Notes: generated by a model from the sequence alone, not told the origin. 64,000 bases of DNA from Skeletonema tropicum (GCA_037178625.1 CM074134.1:1798001-1862000), one strand, 5' to 3'; counted from the first letter of the stretch, positions 1 to 10,080 are shown. A program made the numbers and translations.

Positions 1-2
1 AC

Positions 3-53
3 AAGGAGACCATTGATGCTATGCGTGCGGAGCTTGCCCAAGTTGGCAATTAA
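3..53 (+). CDS. 3' end of a gene entering from the left edge
   Basis: An open frame runs from the left edge to a TAA at 51-53 and encodes about 16 residues ending A-Q-V-G-N. The composition (K-E-T-I-D-A-M-R-A-E-L) is that of a charged helix, which suits a genuine C-terminus. Too little is present to name the protein. It faces the SEC61-beta exon tail to tail. Confidence 0.35.
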   Translation, partial: KETIDAMRAELAQVGN

Positions 54-560
54 ATGTGTTGATTTCTCTCTCTGTGTTAAAAGTGGGTGACCAAGAAGCT
101 GGCACTCGCTGAGCCGAGTCTTCTCACGATGAATATAACATTATTTAGAACTTTAGACATTGTAACAGAAGTCTCATTTGGGCAATGGTGTCACATCGAA
201 TAATCTTCATTTGTGTGAACATCCAATACACAAGTAGAAGTGGTCGGTGCGAAGCTGTGAAGAAGAAGGCCAGAGGAAGCGAAGACAACTACAGGCAAAT
301 AGCGTAACGAAGGGACTTTGTATGAAAACAGATTAGAAATTAAACGAAGCATCCACCCAGGCGAATAGCTGAATCATATCATTTTTGTTGATTTACAGTA
401 TGTGGCCTTCCACCCTCTTAAACAATCCCAAGCACACCTCAATGTTTGAAGCCATGGTCTCCTCACAAAAGTTGTTACGTAATCATCCATCTGCCTCTCC
501 CCCAAAACAAAAAAAATGGTTGTATTTTTTCATTCTTTGTCTCTCCCCTCGCGTATATAT
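54..560. other. Convergent 3' intergenic region
   Basis: About 500 bp between two converging 3' ends. Two short plus-strand frames near 385-637 overlap each other and the SEC61-beta terminus, lack recognisable composition and are not called. I see nothing else here; untranslated regions probably fill much of it. Confidence 0.4.
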
Positions 561-755
561 TTACATTCGGAATTTCCCCCAAATGTGAAGCAACACAACT
601 ACACCAACAAAGGAAAGGGATGCTACCAAAACAGTAGTAGGTCCCACTTGCAATCCTGGACTGTCATCAGTGTAAAATTGAAGAATGTTTGAGGATCCTC
701 CGGCACGTCCTCCTCCGCCTCCGGCTGCGGCTCTGCGTTGTGTTGCTCTTCCCGA
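561..755 (-). CDS. SEC61B: Protein transport protein SEC61 subunit beta, last exon
   Basis: Small tail-anchored subunit of the ER SEC61 translocon. Reading right to left from 755, the frame encodes about 64 residues: an Arg/Gly/Ala-rich stretch (S-G-R-A-T-Q-R-R, then a Gly run), the family signature [16 protein letters not shown], a hydrophobic anchor with V-G-P-T-T-V-L-V, and the typical ending L-H-I-W-G-K-F. It stops at TAA 563-561. There is no in-frame ATG. The bases preceding 755 on the minus strand read as an intron end (AT-rich, ending T-T-C-A-G), so a short first exon lies upstream. I could not place it with confidence; the stretch near 1030-1060 holds ATG-plus-GT candidates. The family is usually 80-100 residues, so roughly 20-30 are missing. 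Confidence 0.85.
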   Translation of the reverse strand, partial: SGRATQRRAAAGGGGGRAGGSSNILQFYTDDSPGLQVGPTTVLVASLSFVGVVVLLHIWGKFRM

Positions 756-1494
756 CTGAATATTATTTAATATCGTAATACGTGTACGTGGAATGTGGAA
801 AACAATGAAAGTGAGTTTGTGAGAAAAATAAGTGGCCAGTGCAAAGACTTGAAAATTGAAGCGAAGTATAACATCACCAATTCATCAAACGTCCATTCAG
901 TTAGAATCTAGGGGCTGTTTACGTTCAAGAATGCTTTTGGAAGCTCGGCGCAACCACATCCACAAGTTGGATCTGAGTATCTTTTCAACATATGCGTTGC
1001 GCCAGTGGCATTGAGCTCCCCCGAAGCCTTCCTACCCATCTGCCATCCTACTAGCATCTGTTTAAAGCGGCCCGCAAGATCTCATGGGTACCAACGCACC
1101 ATATTTAATTATATTTATTCGACCTTTTATTAGCAGAGATAGTGAATGAAATAATGGACGGCGGAGGCTGCTTTGGTTTTGCAGGGTTTTGCGTTGGTGT
1201 AGGCAAAAGAGACCTGTTTTGGGGCCCCTCTCTACAGAGCACGCGGACAAGAAAGCGCGGGAACTGGGAAGAACAAAAGCACCACTGATGATTGTGCATG
1301 ATGTGTCCGATGAGCTGCCGATGAGCTTGATGTTGCTGCGAGCAGTGCGAGCACGGGAACCCTGTGAGTCAGTCAGCAATACAAAGTGAAGCAAGCAAGA
1401 GCAAGCAAGCCATCTACATAGATGTTCATCATCATATGCACATTGAATAGGCGACAACTCAAAAGCTAAACAACCATCATCAATCAAAACCAAG
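756..1494. other. Head-to-head 5' region of SEC61-beta and the SDR gene
   Basis: This stretch should contain the SEC61-beta intron, first exon and promoter on the minus strand and the promoter of the dehydrogenase gene on the plus strand. A long minus-strand frame (1062-1730) runs into the dehydrogenase signal-peptide region and has no domain-like composition, so I treat it as antisense shadow. No repeat or RNA gene was recognised. Confidence 0.4.
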
Positions 1495-2720
1495 ATGAAA
1501 TTTGTATCATCACTTGCTCTCCTTGCAGCCACTGCATCGTCGTTTTCGTTTCCCACTTCGACTTCTCCTTCGGCACGAACATCGTCTTCATTAAAAGCAG
1601 CAGAATGTAATGACGAAACTTCCATTGATCGACGCGACTTCTTCATCTCTTCGGCCGCCAAGGCAGTTTCCATCACTGCTCTTGTAGCCACCAACACTGG
1701 CGTAGCCAATGCTGCTGCAGCTCCATCCACTCCCTATTCTAGTCTCTACCAACCCGATGCACATTCTATGGACGGCAAGATTGTTGTCATAACTGGTGGC
1801 AATGCTGGGCTTGGCCTTGAGTCTACAAAGCGTTTGGCTAAGGCTGGTGCTACTGTAGTTTTCACAAGCAGAAACGAAGGCAAAGGGAGCAAGGCCCTAT
1901 CTGAAATCAATCAATATCTGAAAGAAAACAATACTGATGAATCATTTGTAGGAAAAGCTATGGTTGTGTCTCTTGATCTTTGTGATCTTGACAATGTAAA
2001 GTCATTCAAGAACCGTTTAGAGGCTGTCATAGGAAAGGATGCCAAAATCGATGTTCCTCATGAACAACGCAGGTGTAATGGCCATTCCAGATCGAAGGAT
2101 GACCAAGGACAATTTGGAGCAGACCTTCCAGATCCAATTCATATCGGTCACTTCACCCTCATCATCATCTCTGCTTCCAATGCTATGCAACTGATGCTCG
2201 AGTCATCAACGTCTCATCTGAAGGATATCAGTTTGCAGGCAAAGGACTTGATTTAGACAATCTTAATGGAGAGAAGGAATACGGAGCATGGACTTCGTAT
2301 GGAGCTTCTAAGCTGGAAAATATTTACTTCACATCAGAACTGCAAAGGCGAGCATCCGAATCGGATACTTACAAGAACTTGAAAGCGTTTTCACTCCACC
2401 CTGGAGCAGTGCAGACGGACTTAGCCAGATATTTAATCGGAGAAGAAAAGTTTGCTGCAATGAAAGAGAAGGGTTTTACGAGTTGGAAAGACAAACTTCT
2501 GTTCGAGACGCTGGCCAAGTTCGTTAAGACAGTGCAAGAAGGTGCCTCGACACAAGTATACTTGGCCGCAGCTGATATTGCTGAACTGGATAAGGATGCA
2601 GGCAAGTTTTTCAACGATGGAAAGGTCGAAAAGTTGCAAGCATTTGCCACCGACAGTGAAAAAGCCAACAAGTTGTGGAGCATGAGTGAGGAGATGGCAA
2701 ATGTAAAATTCGAATTATAA
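1495..2720 (+). CDS. Plastid/thylakoid-targeted short-chain dehydrogenase, interrupted by frameshifts
   Basis: NAD(P)-dependent oxidoreductase of the short-chain dehydrogenase/reductase (SDR) superfamily, resembling the retinol dehydrogenase/WWOX group. The N-terminus has a signal-peptide-like segment (residues 1-20), a Ser/Thr-rich spacer, then R-R-D-F-F followed by a hydrophobic stretch ending A-N-A-A-A near residue 75; this twin-arginine layout predicts import into the thylakoid lumen. The cofactor motif T-G-G-N-A-G-L-G is in the first frame (about residue 98). The N-N-A-G motif is one frame away, the H-I-G-H-F-T segment is back in the first frame, and S-S-E-G and the catalytic Y-G-A-S-K are in a third frame that runs to TAA at 2718-2720. 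Frame changes fall at about 2055-2058, 2133-2140 and 2165-2190. Removing roughly five bases would give a protein of about 400 residues. Either sequencing insertions or a decaying gene would explain this. Confidence 0.7.
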
Positions 2721-3093
2721 TTGTAAATAAATATCTAGAGACTAGAGCCTCTAGAGATAGCATTGTACCACACCTACCTCATCCACATGAAATTGACTGT
2801 CTTGAAATAAGTCTGTAAGTAAATAATGTTATCATAGTATCACAGTTACATCTTAATGTTCTCCTTTAGGACGAAGAATGCTGATATTATGTAGGTGGTT
2901 CTTCGTAGTTATTATATGTTAGACCAGCTCTTTCAGCGTTCAAAATCGTTCCATCGCTCTATTGCATGTAGGGTTAGAATCTAATAGTTCTATAGATTTC
3001 CTATCAATTAACCAATGATCAATAGCAATACATACAACATACAACATTGATAGCCGATCCCTTCCGTCCCTATTGCCCAGGGCGCATAAATAA
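2721..3093. other. AT-rich intergenic region
   Basis: About 370 bp of AT-rich sequence downstream of the dehydrogenase. It ends with the TAA (3091-3093) that forms one side of the target-site duplication of the next element. No gene or repeat recognised. Confidence 0.4.
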
Positions 3094-4579
3094 GACCCGT
3101 TCTGTCAATCCGATTTCGCGCGTATTTTGAGGCGGATTTCAAGGCCGATTTCGGCTTCCCGCCATTTGAAATCCGCGTATTTTGCTCTCATTGACAGAAC
3201 GAAATCCACCTGTGCTTGCGTATTTTATGAGCCGCCGCACCACCCGCCACCAGCCATCACCCGCCACTGACGCCCGCCTCCTACTACCTACCCTACTACC
3301 TCCTACTACCCTATTGACCATGAAGTACAACATAGTAGAACACCTTCAACACCGGCAACCACATGTCTTTCAAACCCAAAATATCGTTCCTAAACCCATT
3401 TTAAACGTAGAATCGAATGGTGGCATCGCTTTGTACCGATATTAAGTTTGTGACGACGTATTGGTCATTAAATAGAGCGTTTCCGTATTTCGACTGAGCG
3501 TCGACGGTCAATGAGGGTCAATCATTCCATATTATCGCCCATTCCATGGAATATAACCCTTCCATTTCCTTCATATAACTAAACTATGGGAGTGTTGAAT
3601 GTTATTGGTGAGGAGCAATCCATATCACTCGCATTATCAAGCTACTGAAGGAACAAATCGATCAGGATAACATCACTCATTTCAACTATAATGAGCTAAT
3701 ATTCTTAGTATGTAGATGCAGGGCACCAATCTGTTGTTCCCCCTCATTCTCAATAGTTTAATAAAAATAATTCTGCTCAATACATTGTGTCTTTCAATTA
3801 TATTGCCTCATGGGGGAGCTGCTATAATAGCCTCATTAACCTCCCAACAGGTGATGTGGGTTGTACATTTAACTCTAACTCTGTAGACGAAGTTTATGGA
3901 TAGCCAAGCTAGGCGGCAAACCAAAGATTATTATTGTGTAATCATTGGGGAGGGATGTACCTAGATCAGAGCAGCGTAACACAATTAAACATAATGATAA
4001 CACCGTCGGCGGCACGGGCCGAGCGGACTTATTCGGTCCTGATATCGCATCAAACGACACCATAGGGCCACCCAATAAAGTCACCACGTTGAGGATATCT
4101 TCCCTAGGTATTATAACACGAAATAACATTATTTCTTGCGTTATCCGCCAAACATTTAATGCACAAATAATGACATGCAGCGATCGACATCATCATTTCT
4201 CGACACAACAAACTATATCTTATAGAATACGCTGCCTACAACGCCGACCGGCGGCTCTAACGGAAGCTCATAACATGCGCCAACTTATAGCGGCCGGATT
4301 TTGTGGTGGCTGGTTGGACAGGGGTGTATAAGTGACATAATGGGAGGGCATAGGGGGGTGTTGTTTTCATCTTGAGTGGAAGATGTTGGATGTTGGCGGG
4401 CTCAAATCGGCTCGAAATAGATACGCTCGAAATACGTGAAAAACCTCAAAAAAAGCAGGGCCGATTTCAAGAGGTTTTTGACGTATTTTAGGGGTGGCGG
4501 ATTTCAGATGTGGCGGGAAGCAAAATCGGCCTCAAAATCGGCTCGAAATACGCGCGAAATATCATTGACAGAACGGGTC
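3094..4579. mobile_element. Non-autonomous DNA transposon, PIF/Harbinger-like, with 83-bp TIRs
   Basis: The left end 3094-3176 and the reverse complement of the right end 4497-4579 align over about 83 bp, sharing GACCCGTTCTGTCAAT, TTTCGCGCGTATTT, GGCCGATTT and CTTCCCGCCA blocks. The element is flanked by TAA at 3091-3093 and 4580-4582, a 3-bp duplication typical of PIF/Harbinger elements. Just inside the left end, ATTGACAGAACG (about 3190-3202) is an inverted copy of the terminus, so the left end can fold back on itself. The 1.3-kb interior has only weak frames (longest 128 codons, 3945-4331) with no transposase motif, so it would depend on a transposase elsewhere. Superfamily is inferred from the duplication length and ends only. 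Confidence 0.75.
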
Positions 4580-4590
4580 TAAAAGAATCC

Positions 4591-4613
4591 TCTCTCTCTC
4601 TCTCTCTCTCTCT
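4591..4613. repeat. (TC)n microsatellite
   Basis: Uninterrupted TC dinucleotides just outside the right end of the Harbinger-like element, about 135 bp upstream of the PEX13-like start codon. It may be part of that gene's 5' region. Confidence 0.9.
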
Positions 4614-4748
4614 TCCACCTAGCTTTTCCCCCATAGATAGACCTACCAACTTACTTACGTGTCGTAATCAACAACAACAACATAATTACGATTATGACAA
4701 TGAATAAGAATACTACCAAACAAGTTGTGAGCGATCTCTAGCTAGACC

Positions 4749-5801
4749 ATGACATCCCCAACGCCACTGATGACCTCCTCGACAGTAGCCAATGGCGGTA
4801 TCAGAACTGCCGCTGCCTCATCCGCTTCAAAGACAAAGAGAAAGTACAACACAAGAGCCACAACAGCCATAATGGTTGCAAAAAAGAATTCGTCAAAACC
4901 AACAAAGAAAGAAACAGCCGTCGATGATGAAATCAACACTGCCGAAACCACTGCTGCTGCAGAAAATTCGAATGCTGATTCACAGAATAATCTCGGCGGC
5001 GCTGGAATGATGGGCGGCATGGGAATGGGCGGCTACGGCGGCATGGGAATGATGTCCCCCATGATGGGCATGGGCATGATGTCCCCCTACTCCATGGGCG
5101 GCATGGGCATGATGGGCATGGGCTACTACGGCATGATGGGGTCCCAATGGTTATTCTCACTCAATCAATTCCTATTCGGGATACAAAGTGTCGTGTTTTC
5201 TCTGGGGCAGGCGGTGCAGATTGTCGGGATGAATGCGCAACAGATGAAACACATGTATGAGAGTGTCAAGGGGATGGTGGAGAATGCGATTGGGCAGGTG
5301 AATAGTTGGGGCCGGATGGAGAAGTGGGAGGAGATCACGGGAGTGAGAGGGGATGACGCAAGAAGATGGATGCTGGGGGGAGATACGGATGATGATGATG
5401 ATGAGAATGACGGTAAGAATTCTACTTTACAAGTGCAACAACAATTGGGGGAAGAGGACCGGAAAATTTTGACACACAATGAAATAATACGAAGGAGAAG
5501 GTTAGCAGCTTTTCGATGGACGATGACTCTCACAGTTTCATACTTTTTATATAAAGGAGTACGACGATTGATTCGAATGGTTTTGTATGGCTCGCGAGGG
5601 AATGGGCGAAGGCAACTTGCTTCGACAGATATGCATCATCAATATGGGATGGGAGGAATGTCAAATCAGTACTATGGAGGTGGACAAGGTGGTTACGGAA
5701 TGAATGGATATTCATCCTATGGTGGCGGAGGGTATGGGTATGGAAATCAACGACGACATTATAATTCTGGCTACCACGATATGAGAGGAGATTATTACTG
5801 A
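4749..5801 (+). CDS. PEX13: PEX13-like peroxisomal import protein
   Basis: Probable peroxin 13, a membrane component of the docking complex that accepts cargo-loaded PEX5 at the peroxisome. The 350-residue protein has a charged N-terminus (1-78), a Gly/Met/Tyr-rich stretch (about 79-133, repeats of G-M-G-M and Y-G-G-M-G-M), then S-Q-W-L-F-S-L-N-Q-F followed by an amphipathic region with repeated Q/V/M, which is the layout of the PEX13 N-terminal domain. A hydrophobic segment near residues 256-282 could span the membrane. The C-terminus is again Gly/Tyr-rich (Y-G-M-N-G-Y-S-S-Y-G-G). No SH3 domain is visible, as in plant PEX13. ATG at 4749 is the first in frame. The call rests on composition and domain order, so an unrelated Gly/Met-rich membrane protein is possible. 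Confidence 0.6.
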   Translation: MTSPTPLMTSSTVANGGIRTAAASSASKTKRKYNTRATTAIMVAKKNSSKPTKKETAVDDEINTAETTAAAENSNADSQNNLGGAGMMGGMGMGGYGGMGMMSPMMGMGMMSPYSMGGMGMMGMGYYGMMGSQWLFSLNQFLFGIQSVVFSLGQAVQIVGMNAQQMKHMYESVKGMVENAIGQVNSWGRMEKWEEITGVRGDDARRWMLGGDTDDDDDENDGKNSTLQVQQQLGEEDRKILTHNEIIRRRRLAAFRWTMTLTVSYFLYKGVRRLIRMVLYGSRGNGRRQLASTDMHHQYGMGGMSNQYYGGGQGGYGMNGYSSYGGGGYGYGNQRRHYNSGYHDMRGDYY

Positions 5802-5847
5802 ACTTAATATTGTAACATATAAATGATACTGAGCATGATTATTGTAA

Positions 5848-7728
5848 TCAAATGGCACTTGGAAGCTTTACCCATGCTTGATGGTAGAACTCTTCGACGC
5901 CATTTAATAGATGGTTTCGAACTTTGCTGCTGTGATACTCCAAAATGAGGAAGAAACGCTGATACGAACGTTCCGCTTCATCCTGTGTATCTCCGCTGTC
6001 ATCGACAACTGTGTTGACACCTGCATGTCTCTCCCATGCTTGTGTCAGAACATAGCATGCCTCAGGTGAGAGCATGCATAGTATCTCACTAAACAAATGT
6101 TTCATATTTCCAATGTCGGTCCACATGTTTACCAACCCCGCGACATGACATGCATCCCCAAGCTCAATACGAAGAAGGAATCCCTCCAGCACATTATGAT
6201 ACATGTATGCTGCGCATGGAGGTGATGATATGCGTCTGCAGTATACCGTTCCAAAAGTTAAAATTGATGACTTGTCCAATTCTTCGTTCCCAAACACTAT
6301 TTCATTGATATCCTTCCAATCTTGCAAGGCATTTCTACCCCTTTCATCCCAGCCTGGCTCGTCTACATCAACACATGGCATCTCATTCTCGCGAAAATAG
6401 GCCTGTTTCTTCACTTCCAAGAGTGAATTGGTCACACAAGCTTTGTTCAAGACGAAGTTCCTTCGCGAGCTTTGTCGCGACTGAAATGAGGCCATGTGCT
6501 CCGGGACATTGGTTTGACGTGAGGGATGATGATACTCAAACCAAACATTGATAGCAGTGCATCCATTACCTTCTCGATTTGCATCATTTATGTCACATTT
6601 TGAGATTACTCGATGCCACCAACCTAAAGGAATAAACAAGGCTTCGCCAGCAGCCACTTTGACAATGTGAGTCCTGCCTTTTTTCCTTTTCAATGTTGAT
6701 TGAATATCACGCTGAATACATTTATTATTATCTCGTCTCAAGAGTCTCGGGTGATTTGCATGTGCTGAGTAAACTCCCGATGCTTGTATACAGCCTGGCG
6801 GACACAGCTCAACTAACTTCACTCCATTGGTCACGATTAATAGATTGTCATGCTCATCGTAATGAACGTTTGTACAGCATGACTGAGGTGCGTGCCATAG
6901 ATTGATGCTTTGTATAACAATATCTTTCGATTCGTTGTGCGGATTCCCTAGTAATAGATAGGATGGTAGTCTCAGATATGATGCTAGTGAAGATAATTCG
7001 AGATTAGTTGCAGTAGGTTGATGAACGAGTTTGCCATCAAGATTGAGTGATATTGAACCTTGTTCCATTTCACCTACATCGAGAATTGGCAGTTGAGAAG
7101 CACTCACGTGATAATCATTGTGTTTGCCATTATTTGATAGCAACTCTCGAAGGGACATGCAAGTTGTAATTTGATCTTCTTGACCCATAAACGTAGGAAT
7201 GCTTTCTTCATCATCATTTCCACGGTTAGTATTGGGTAACATGGAAAGTTTTGCGTCAATATCCCGTGCATTTTGCCGAATCTTATTGTCCCCCGTCTCA
7301 GCAGGATTGAATTTACAATTGATATTTGGAACACATTGAACGGTAATTGTTTTGTCAAGCACTTTAGAAGGCAAGGAATCCACACATATGATAGGAAATA
7401 CTGGGTCGTCGCTTGTCCCATCACGATCGTCAACATGCCGAAAATTCGCGACATTGATTATTTTGACTGGAATACATTTCTCTAGATAGAATTGGAATGC
7501 ATCCCAGCACAATTGTTGGTTGCCATCATCAGCTGTAGAATTTGTTGATTGAGTTTTTCTTCGCTTTCTACTTTCACCTATGCGAATCCATCTCTCGTTG
7601 CAGAATGCGTTTGATTGCGTTTCTTCCGCGCACGTTGGAATGTAACCATGCCCAGGCGGGACTAGCGTGTCAATCTCCACTGGGCTTTTGTAATGCGTAT
7701 CGGGAGGGCTGTTGTTAGCGGCTGCCAT
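5848..7728 (-). CDS. JmjC/cupin-8 domain 2-oxoglutarate oxygenase
   Basis: Fe(II)/2-oxoglutarate-dependent oxygenase of the JmjC (cupin_8) type, which hydroxylates or demethylates proteins or RNA-associated factors. The 626-residue product has a divergent first half (about 1-240). A jelly-roll core follows, with the iron-binding H-x-D in N-V-H-Y-D-E-H-D (about residue 288), V-E-L-C-P-P, and the distal histidine in G-E-A-L-F-I-P-L-G-W-W-H-R-V (about residue 370). The core ends with N-V-W-F-E-Y. Another 200 residues without recognised motifs follow. The HxD...H triad is intact, so activity is plausible. The start is ATG 7728-7726; the frame extends three more codons upstream without a better ATG. 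The 3' end lies 46 bp from the PEX13-like stop, a tight convergent arrangement. Substrate cannot be told from sequence. Confidence 0.8.
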   Translation of the reverse strand: MAAANNSPPDTHYKSPVEIDTLVPPGHGYIPTCAEETQSNAFCNERWIRIGESRKRRKTQSTNSTADDGNQQLCWDAFQFYLEKCIPVKIINVANFRHVDDRDGTSDDPVFPIICVDSLPSKVLDKTITVQCVPNINCKFNPAETGDNKIRQNARDIDAKLSMLPNTNRGNDDEESIPTFMGQEDQITTCMSLRELLSNNGKHNDYHVSASQLPILDVGEMEQGSISLNLDGKLVHQPTATNLELSSLASYLRLPSYLLLGNPHNESKDIVIQSINLWHAPQSCCTNVHYDEHDNLLIVTNGVKLVELCPPGCIQASGVYSAHANHPRLLRRDNNKCIQRDIQSTLKRKKGRTHIVKVAAGEALFIPLGWWHRVISKCDINDANREGNGCTAINVWFEYHHPSRQTNVPEHMASFQSRQSSRRNFVLNKACVTNSLLEVKKQAYFRENEMPCVDVDEPGWDERGRNALQDWKDINEIVFGNEELDKSSILTFGTVYCRRISSPPCAAYMYHNVLEGFLLRIELGDACHVAGLVNMWTDIGNMKHLFSEILCMLSPEACYVLTQAWERHAGVNTVVDDSGDTQDEAERSYQRFFLILEYHSSKVRNHLLNGVEEFYHQAWVKLPSAI

Positions 7729-7940
7729 TGCTAACAATCACGAGAGCAAAATTCTTCTTTCACCTACGTGACGTGCTGATTTACAGAATACCAAAAAGTG
7801 CAAGCATAAACCGTCCATGTCGGTTGCAGCTCAACGGGTGTTGTCTGCGATATGATTCACTGGATGTTACTATTGGTAGGGTTTGAGCAATATGGTGGCT
7901 ATGAGAGTAGCGGCTATCATGGTCGATAAGTATACTGAAG

Positions 7941-8548
7941 CAGGGTTGTGTACCCACGTGAAATACCCCTGGGTAGGTAGGTATGGGTAGTATCCAAAAT
8001 GTTCACCCCAATAGGTAGGTGGGTGTGGGTATCTACTTACCCATACCCACCTCTATTTTGCTGGGTTTTGGGTAGGTGTGGGTACCTACACAGATCTTCA
8101 GTGTAGCACTGTCAATTCCAGCTCTACGTGCACCAAACGCCTTCGTCGAGGGTTTCTTTAGTAAATGCACCTGGTTTGATCATCATCATGTGCAAAAATT
8201 GAGTCATCATCGTCTTATTTCTCTCGGCTGTAGATTCTGGTCTGTGGAGGAGAATGTAATATACATTCATTTTGTATGCAGTTCAAGTGAAACTGCATCG
8301 AGTTTACTTGCAATACACATTTTCACTACTCCTGTTACCTCCTCCAGCACCTTTTGCGTCCGTTTGATCCCTTTTCAACGTACCCATCCAGTGTCCAAAA
8401 GAGCACCTTCTCGGGTAGGTGGGTATGGGTATCTACCCATTCCAAAAACCCGCCGGGTAGGTACTTTTTGGGTATACCCACACCCGGTACCTACCCATTT
8501 TTCGGGTACTTCAGGCTGGGTACCACGGTGGGTAGGTACACAACCCTG
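7941..8548. mobile_element. hAT-like miniature inverted-repeat element
   Basis: The 608-bp element begins CAGGGTTGTGTACC and ends with its complement GGTACACAACCCTG. It is flanked by TACTGAAG (7933-7940) and TACTGTAC (8549-8556), an 8-bp duplication with two mismatches, as expected for hAT elements. Both ends carry many copies of GGGTAGGT/GGGTATGGG and their complements in subterminal regions (7970-8090 and 8405-8540). The interior frame 8076-8630 crosses the right end and is not coding. No transposase is encoded. Confidence 0.7.
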
Positions 8549-9247
8549 TACTGTACTATTGAGTTCAGCTTGCAAGTTTATTTTCAATATCAGGCTGATG
8601 GTGGTAAGTAAGATATCGATAAGATCCTAATGTCCAAGGGATGAAGATTACCACTGCAAGGAAGGTCAAAATCCTTCTAGTTACTGTGTTATTGAGGGTC
8701 GTAGGAAGCCATTTTTCACCATGGTCTGGGTCCATTTTGATGGTTGAAGGCAAGTGAGTACCGCATGTACATAGGAACTAGTACAAAAGAGACCGGTACT
8801 GGTTTTTTATCGGAAGCCACACTCGATTGACACAACTTCAAGTTGGAGCAATTTGGAGGAGGTTGCTTAATTGTGCGACGCTTAGCACTTTTGCTACCCA
8901 CATAATCACAAACGGCGGTTAGTTTATCACACAGAGGAAGAACTGACGTGTGTGAAGAAAAAATAACGGAGCCAAAACTCCCACGAGAAAAAAAGTTAAG
9001 CGTCGCACAAAATAGGTGCTTGCAAATTCAAATCAATGGAACAGTACTGAAGGTCGAAGCTGCGCTGCTGGTCAAGGCCGTCGAAGAAGGACTCGGTACT
9101 CGGTCAATCGCACTGAAATCGGCGGGCATGCCCCACGCCCGCTGTAGATAGGGGGAAACGTAGGGGAAACGTGCAGTTCTTATTTTGTGCAAGCAAAGTT
9201 GCTCGGACAGCGTTTAGCCTGTTGCAACACGAGCTTCCTAACTTTAA
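8549..9247. other. Intergenic region with a small inverted repeat
   Basis: The only structure seen is an inverted repeat of about 14 bp: TTGTGCGACGCTTA (near 8868-8885) against its complement TAAGCGTCGCACAA (near 8996-9010). A third partial copy of TTTTGTGCAAGC lies at about 9183. A short plus frame at 8948-9151 has no recognised content. It could be another tiny decayed element. Confidence 0.35.
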
Positions 9248-10080
9248 CTAACTTACTTTATCGGAAGAGGACAAGACGCATATGCGATCTATCCAAGTAC
9301 AATCCCCATGACACCAGCTCTCTCCTACCCACTCTCCTGTTTCTAAGTTGATGACGCACATGGTGCAGTATGGAGCGTTGTGCATACCACATGATACCGA
9401 TTCAGGTTTGGTTTTAGTTTTGTTGTGATTGGTTTGTTTTTCTGTTACATTGAGATCATACATTTGAATTTGATCAGCTGTGAATGGCTGCTTGACTACA
9501 TGATGAAAAATTGGTCCAAACTCATCTAGTCTGAATGGATCATAGCCTTCGTCAACAACCCACGCCTTACCCTTGCCGAGTAAACGAAGCGTCAGGCCAG
9601 AGCCATCTGCGGCTTCCATCCTGCCAGCCGTTACATTTTGCATCGCACATTCAACAAATTGATAGTATGGGTCAAGGTTTTCAACTGTGGCAGTAAGATT
9701 GCGATAGAGCTGACCACAATGGCCTTCTTCTCTATCCTCCAAACCAACGACCCTACGAACATGAAGATGAATTGCTCCTGATGCAGATCGTGCAAGAGCA
9801 AGAAAAAGCAATGTCAGGATTCTTCTACACTCTTTGTATTATAACTAAAGCAGCGGAAACAATGATTAAACGGCCGTCTCATTTTTGATGTCATAGAGAT
9901 GTTCATTGCATTGTCATGTGCACGGAGAACGAGAGTGGTGAGTGGTGAGTGGTCTCCCCAACTAACTTTTGAGGAGTGGTCTGTGGTCTGCCCCAACTTT
10001 TTAGCACGAGATTTTTGGCGGGTGCGGTACCTGCGGTTTATAGGATAGTTTAAGTACCGCTGTCTCCGTCGAAGTGACAT
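9248..10080 (-). CDS. Hypothetical secreted or membrane-anchored Cys-rich protein
   Basis: I do not recognise the family. The main exon (9248-9824) has no ATG of its own. The stretch before 9824 on the minus strand reads as a splice acceptor (G-T-G-T-A-G), and a matching donor (C-G-C-A-G/GTACCG) lies at 10031/10030 after an ATG at 10080. Joining them keeps the frame and gives about 208 residues starting M-S-L-R-R-R. A basic N-terminus is followed by a hydrophobic core (I-L-T-L-L-F-L-A-L-A) and a likely signal cleavage near A-S-G-A, then a globular domain with N-L-T, N-V-T and N-K-T glycosylation sites. The C-terminus is cysteine-rich (C-G-M, Y-C-T-M-C, W-C-H-G-D-C, R-I-C). The predicted intron is 206 bp. 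The exon junction is inferred, so the first 17 residues are the weakest part. Confidence 0.5.

Noticed and set aside
1062..1730. 222-codon minus-strand frame opposite the dehydrogenase start
   Set aside because: It is antisense to a recognised presequence and has no domain-like composition.
3945..4331. 128-codon plus-strand frame inside the Harbinger-like element
   Set aside because: It has no transposase motif and unremarkable composition, so I do not call a gene.
8076..8630. 184-codon plus-strand frame
   Set aside because: It crosses the right end and target duplication of the hAT-like element and is made of its GGGTAGGT repeats.
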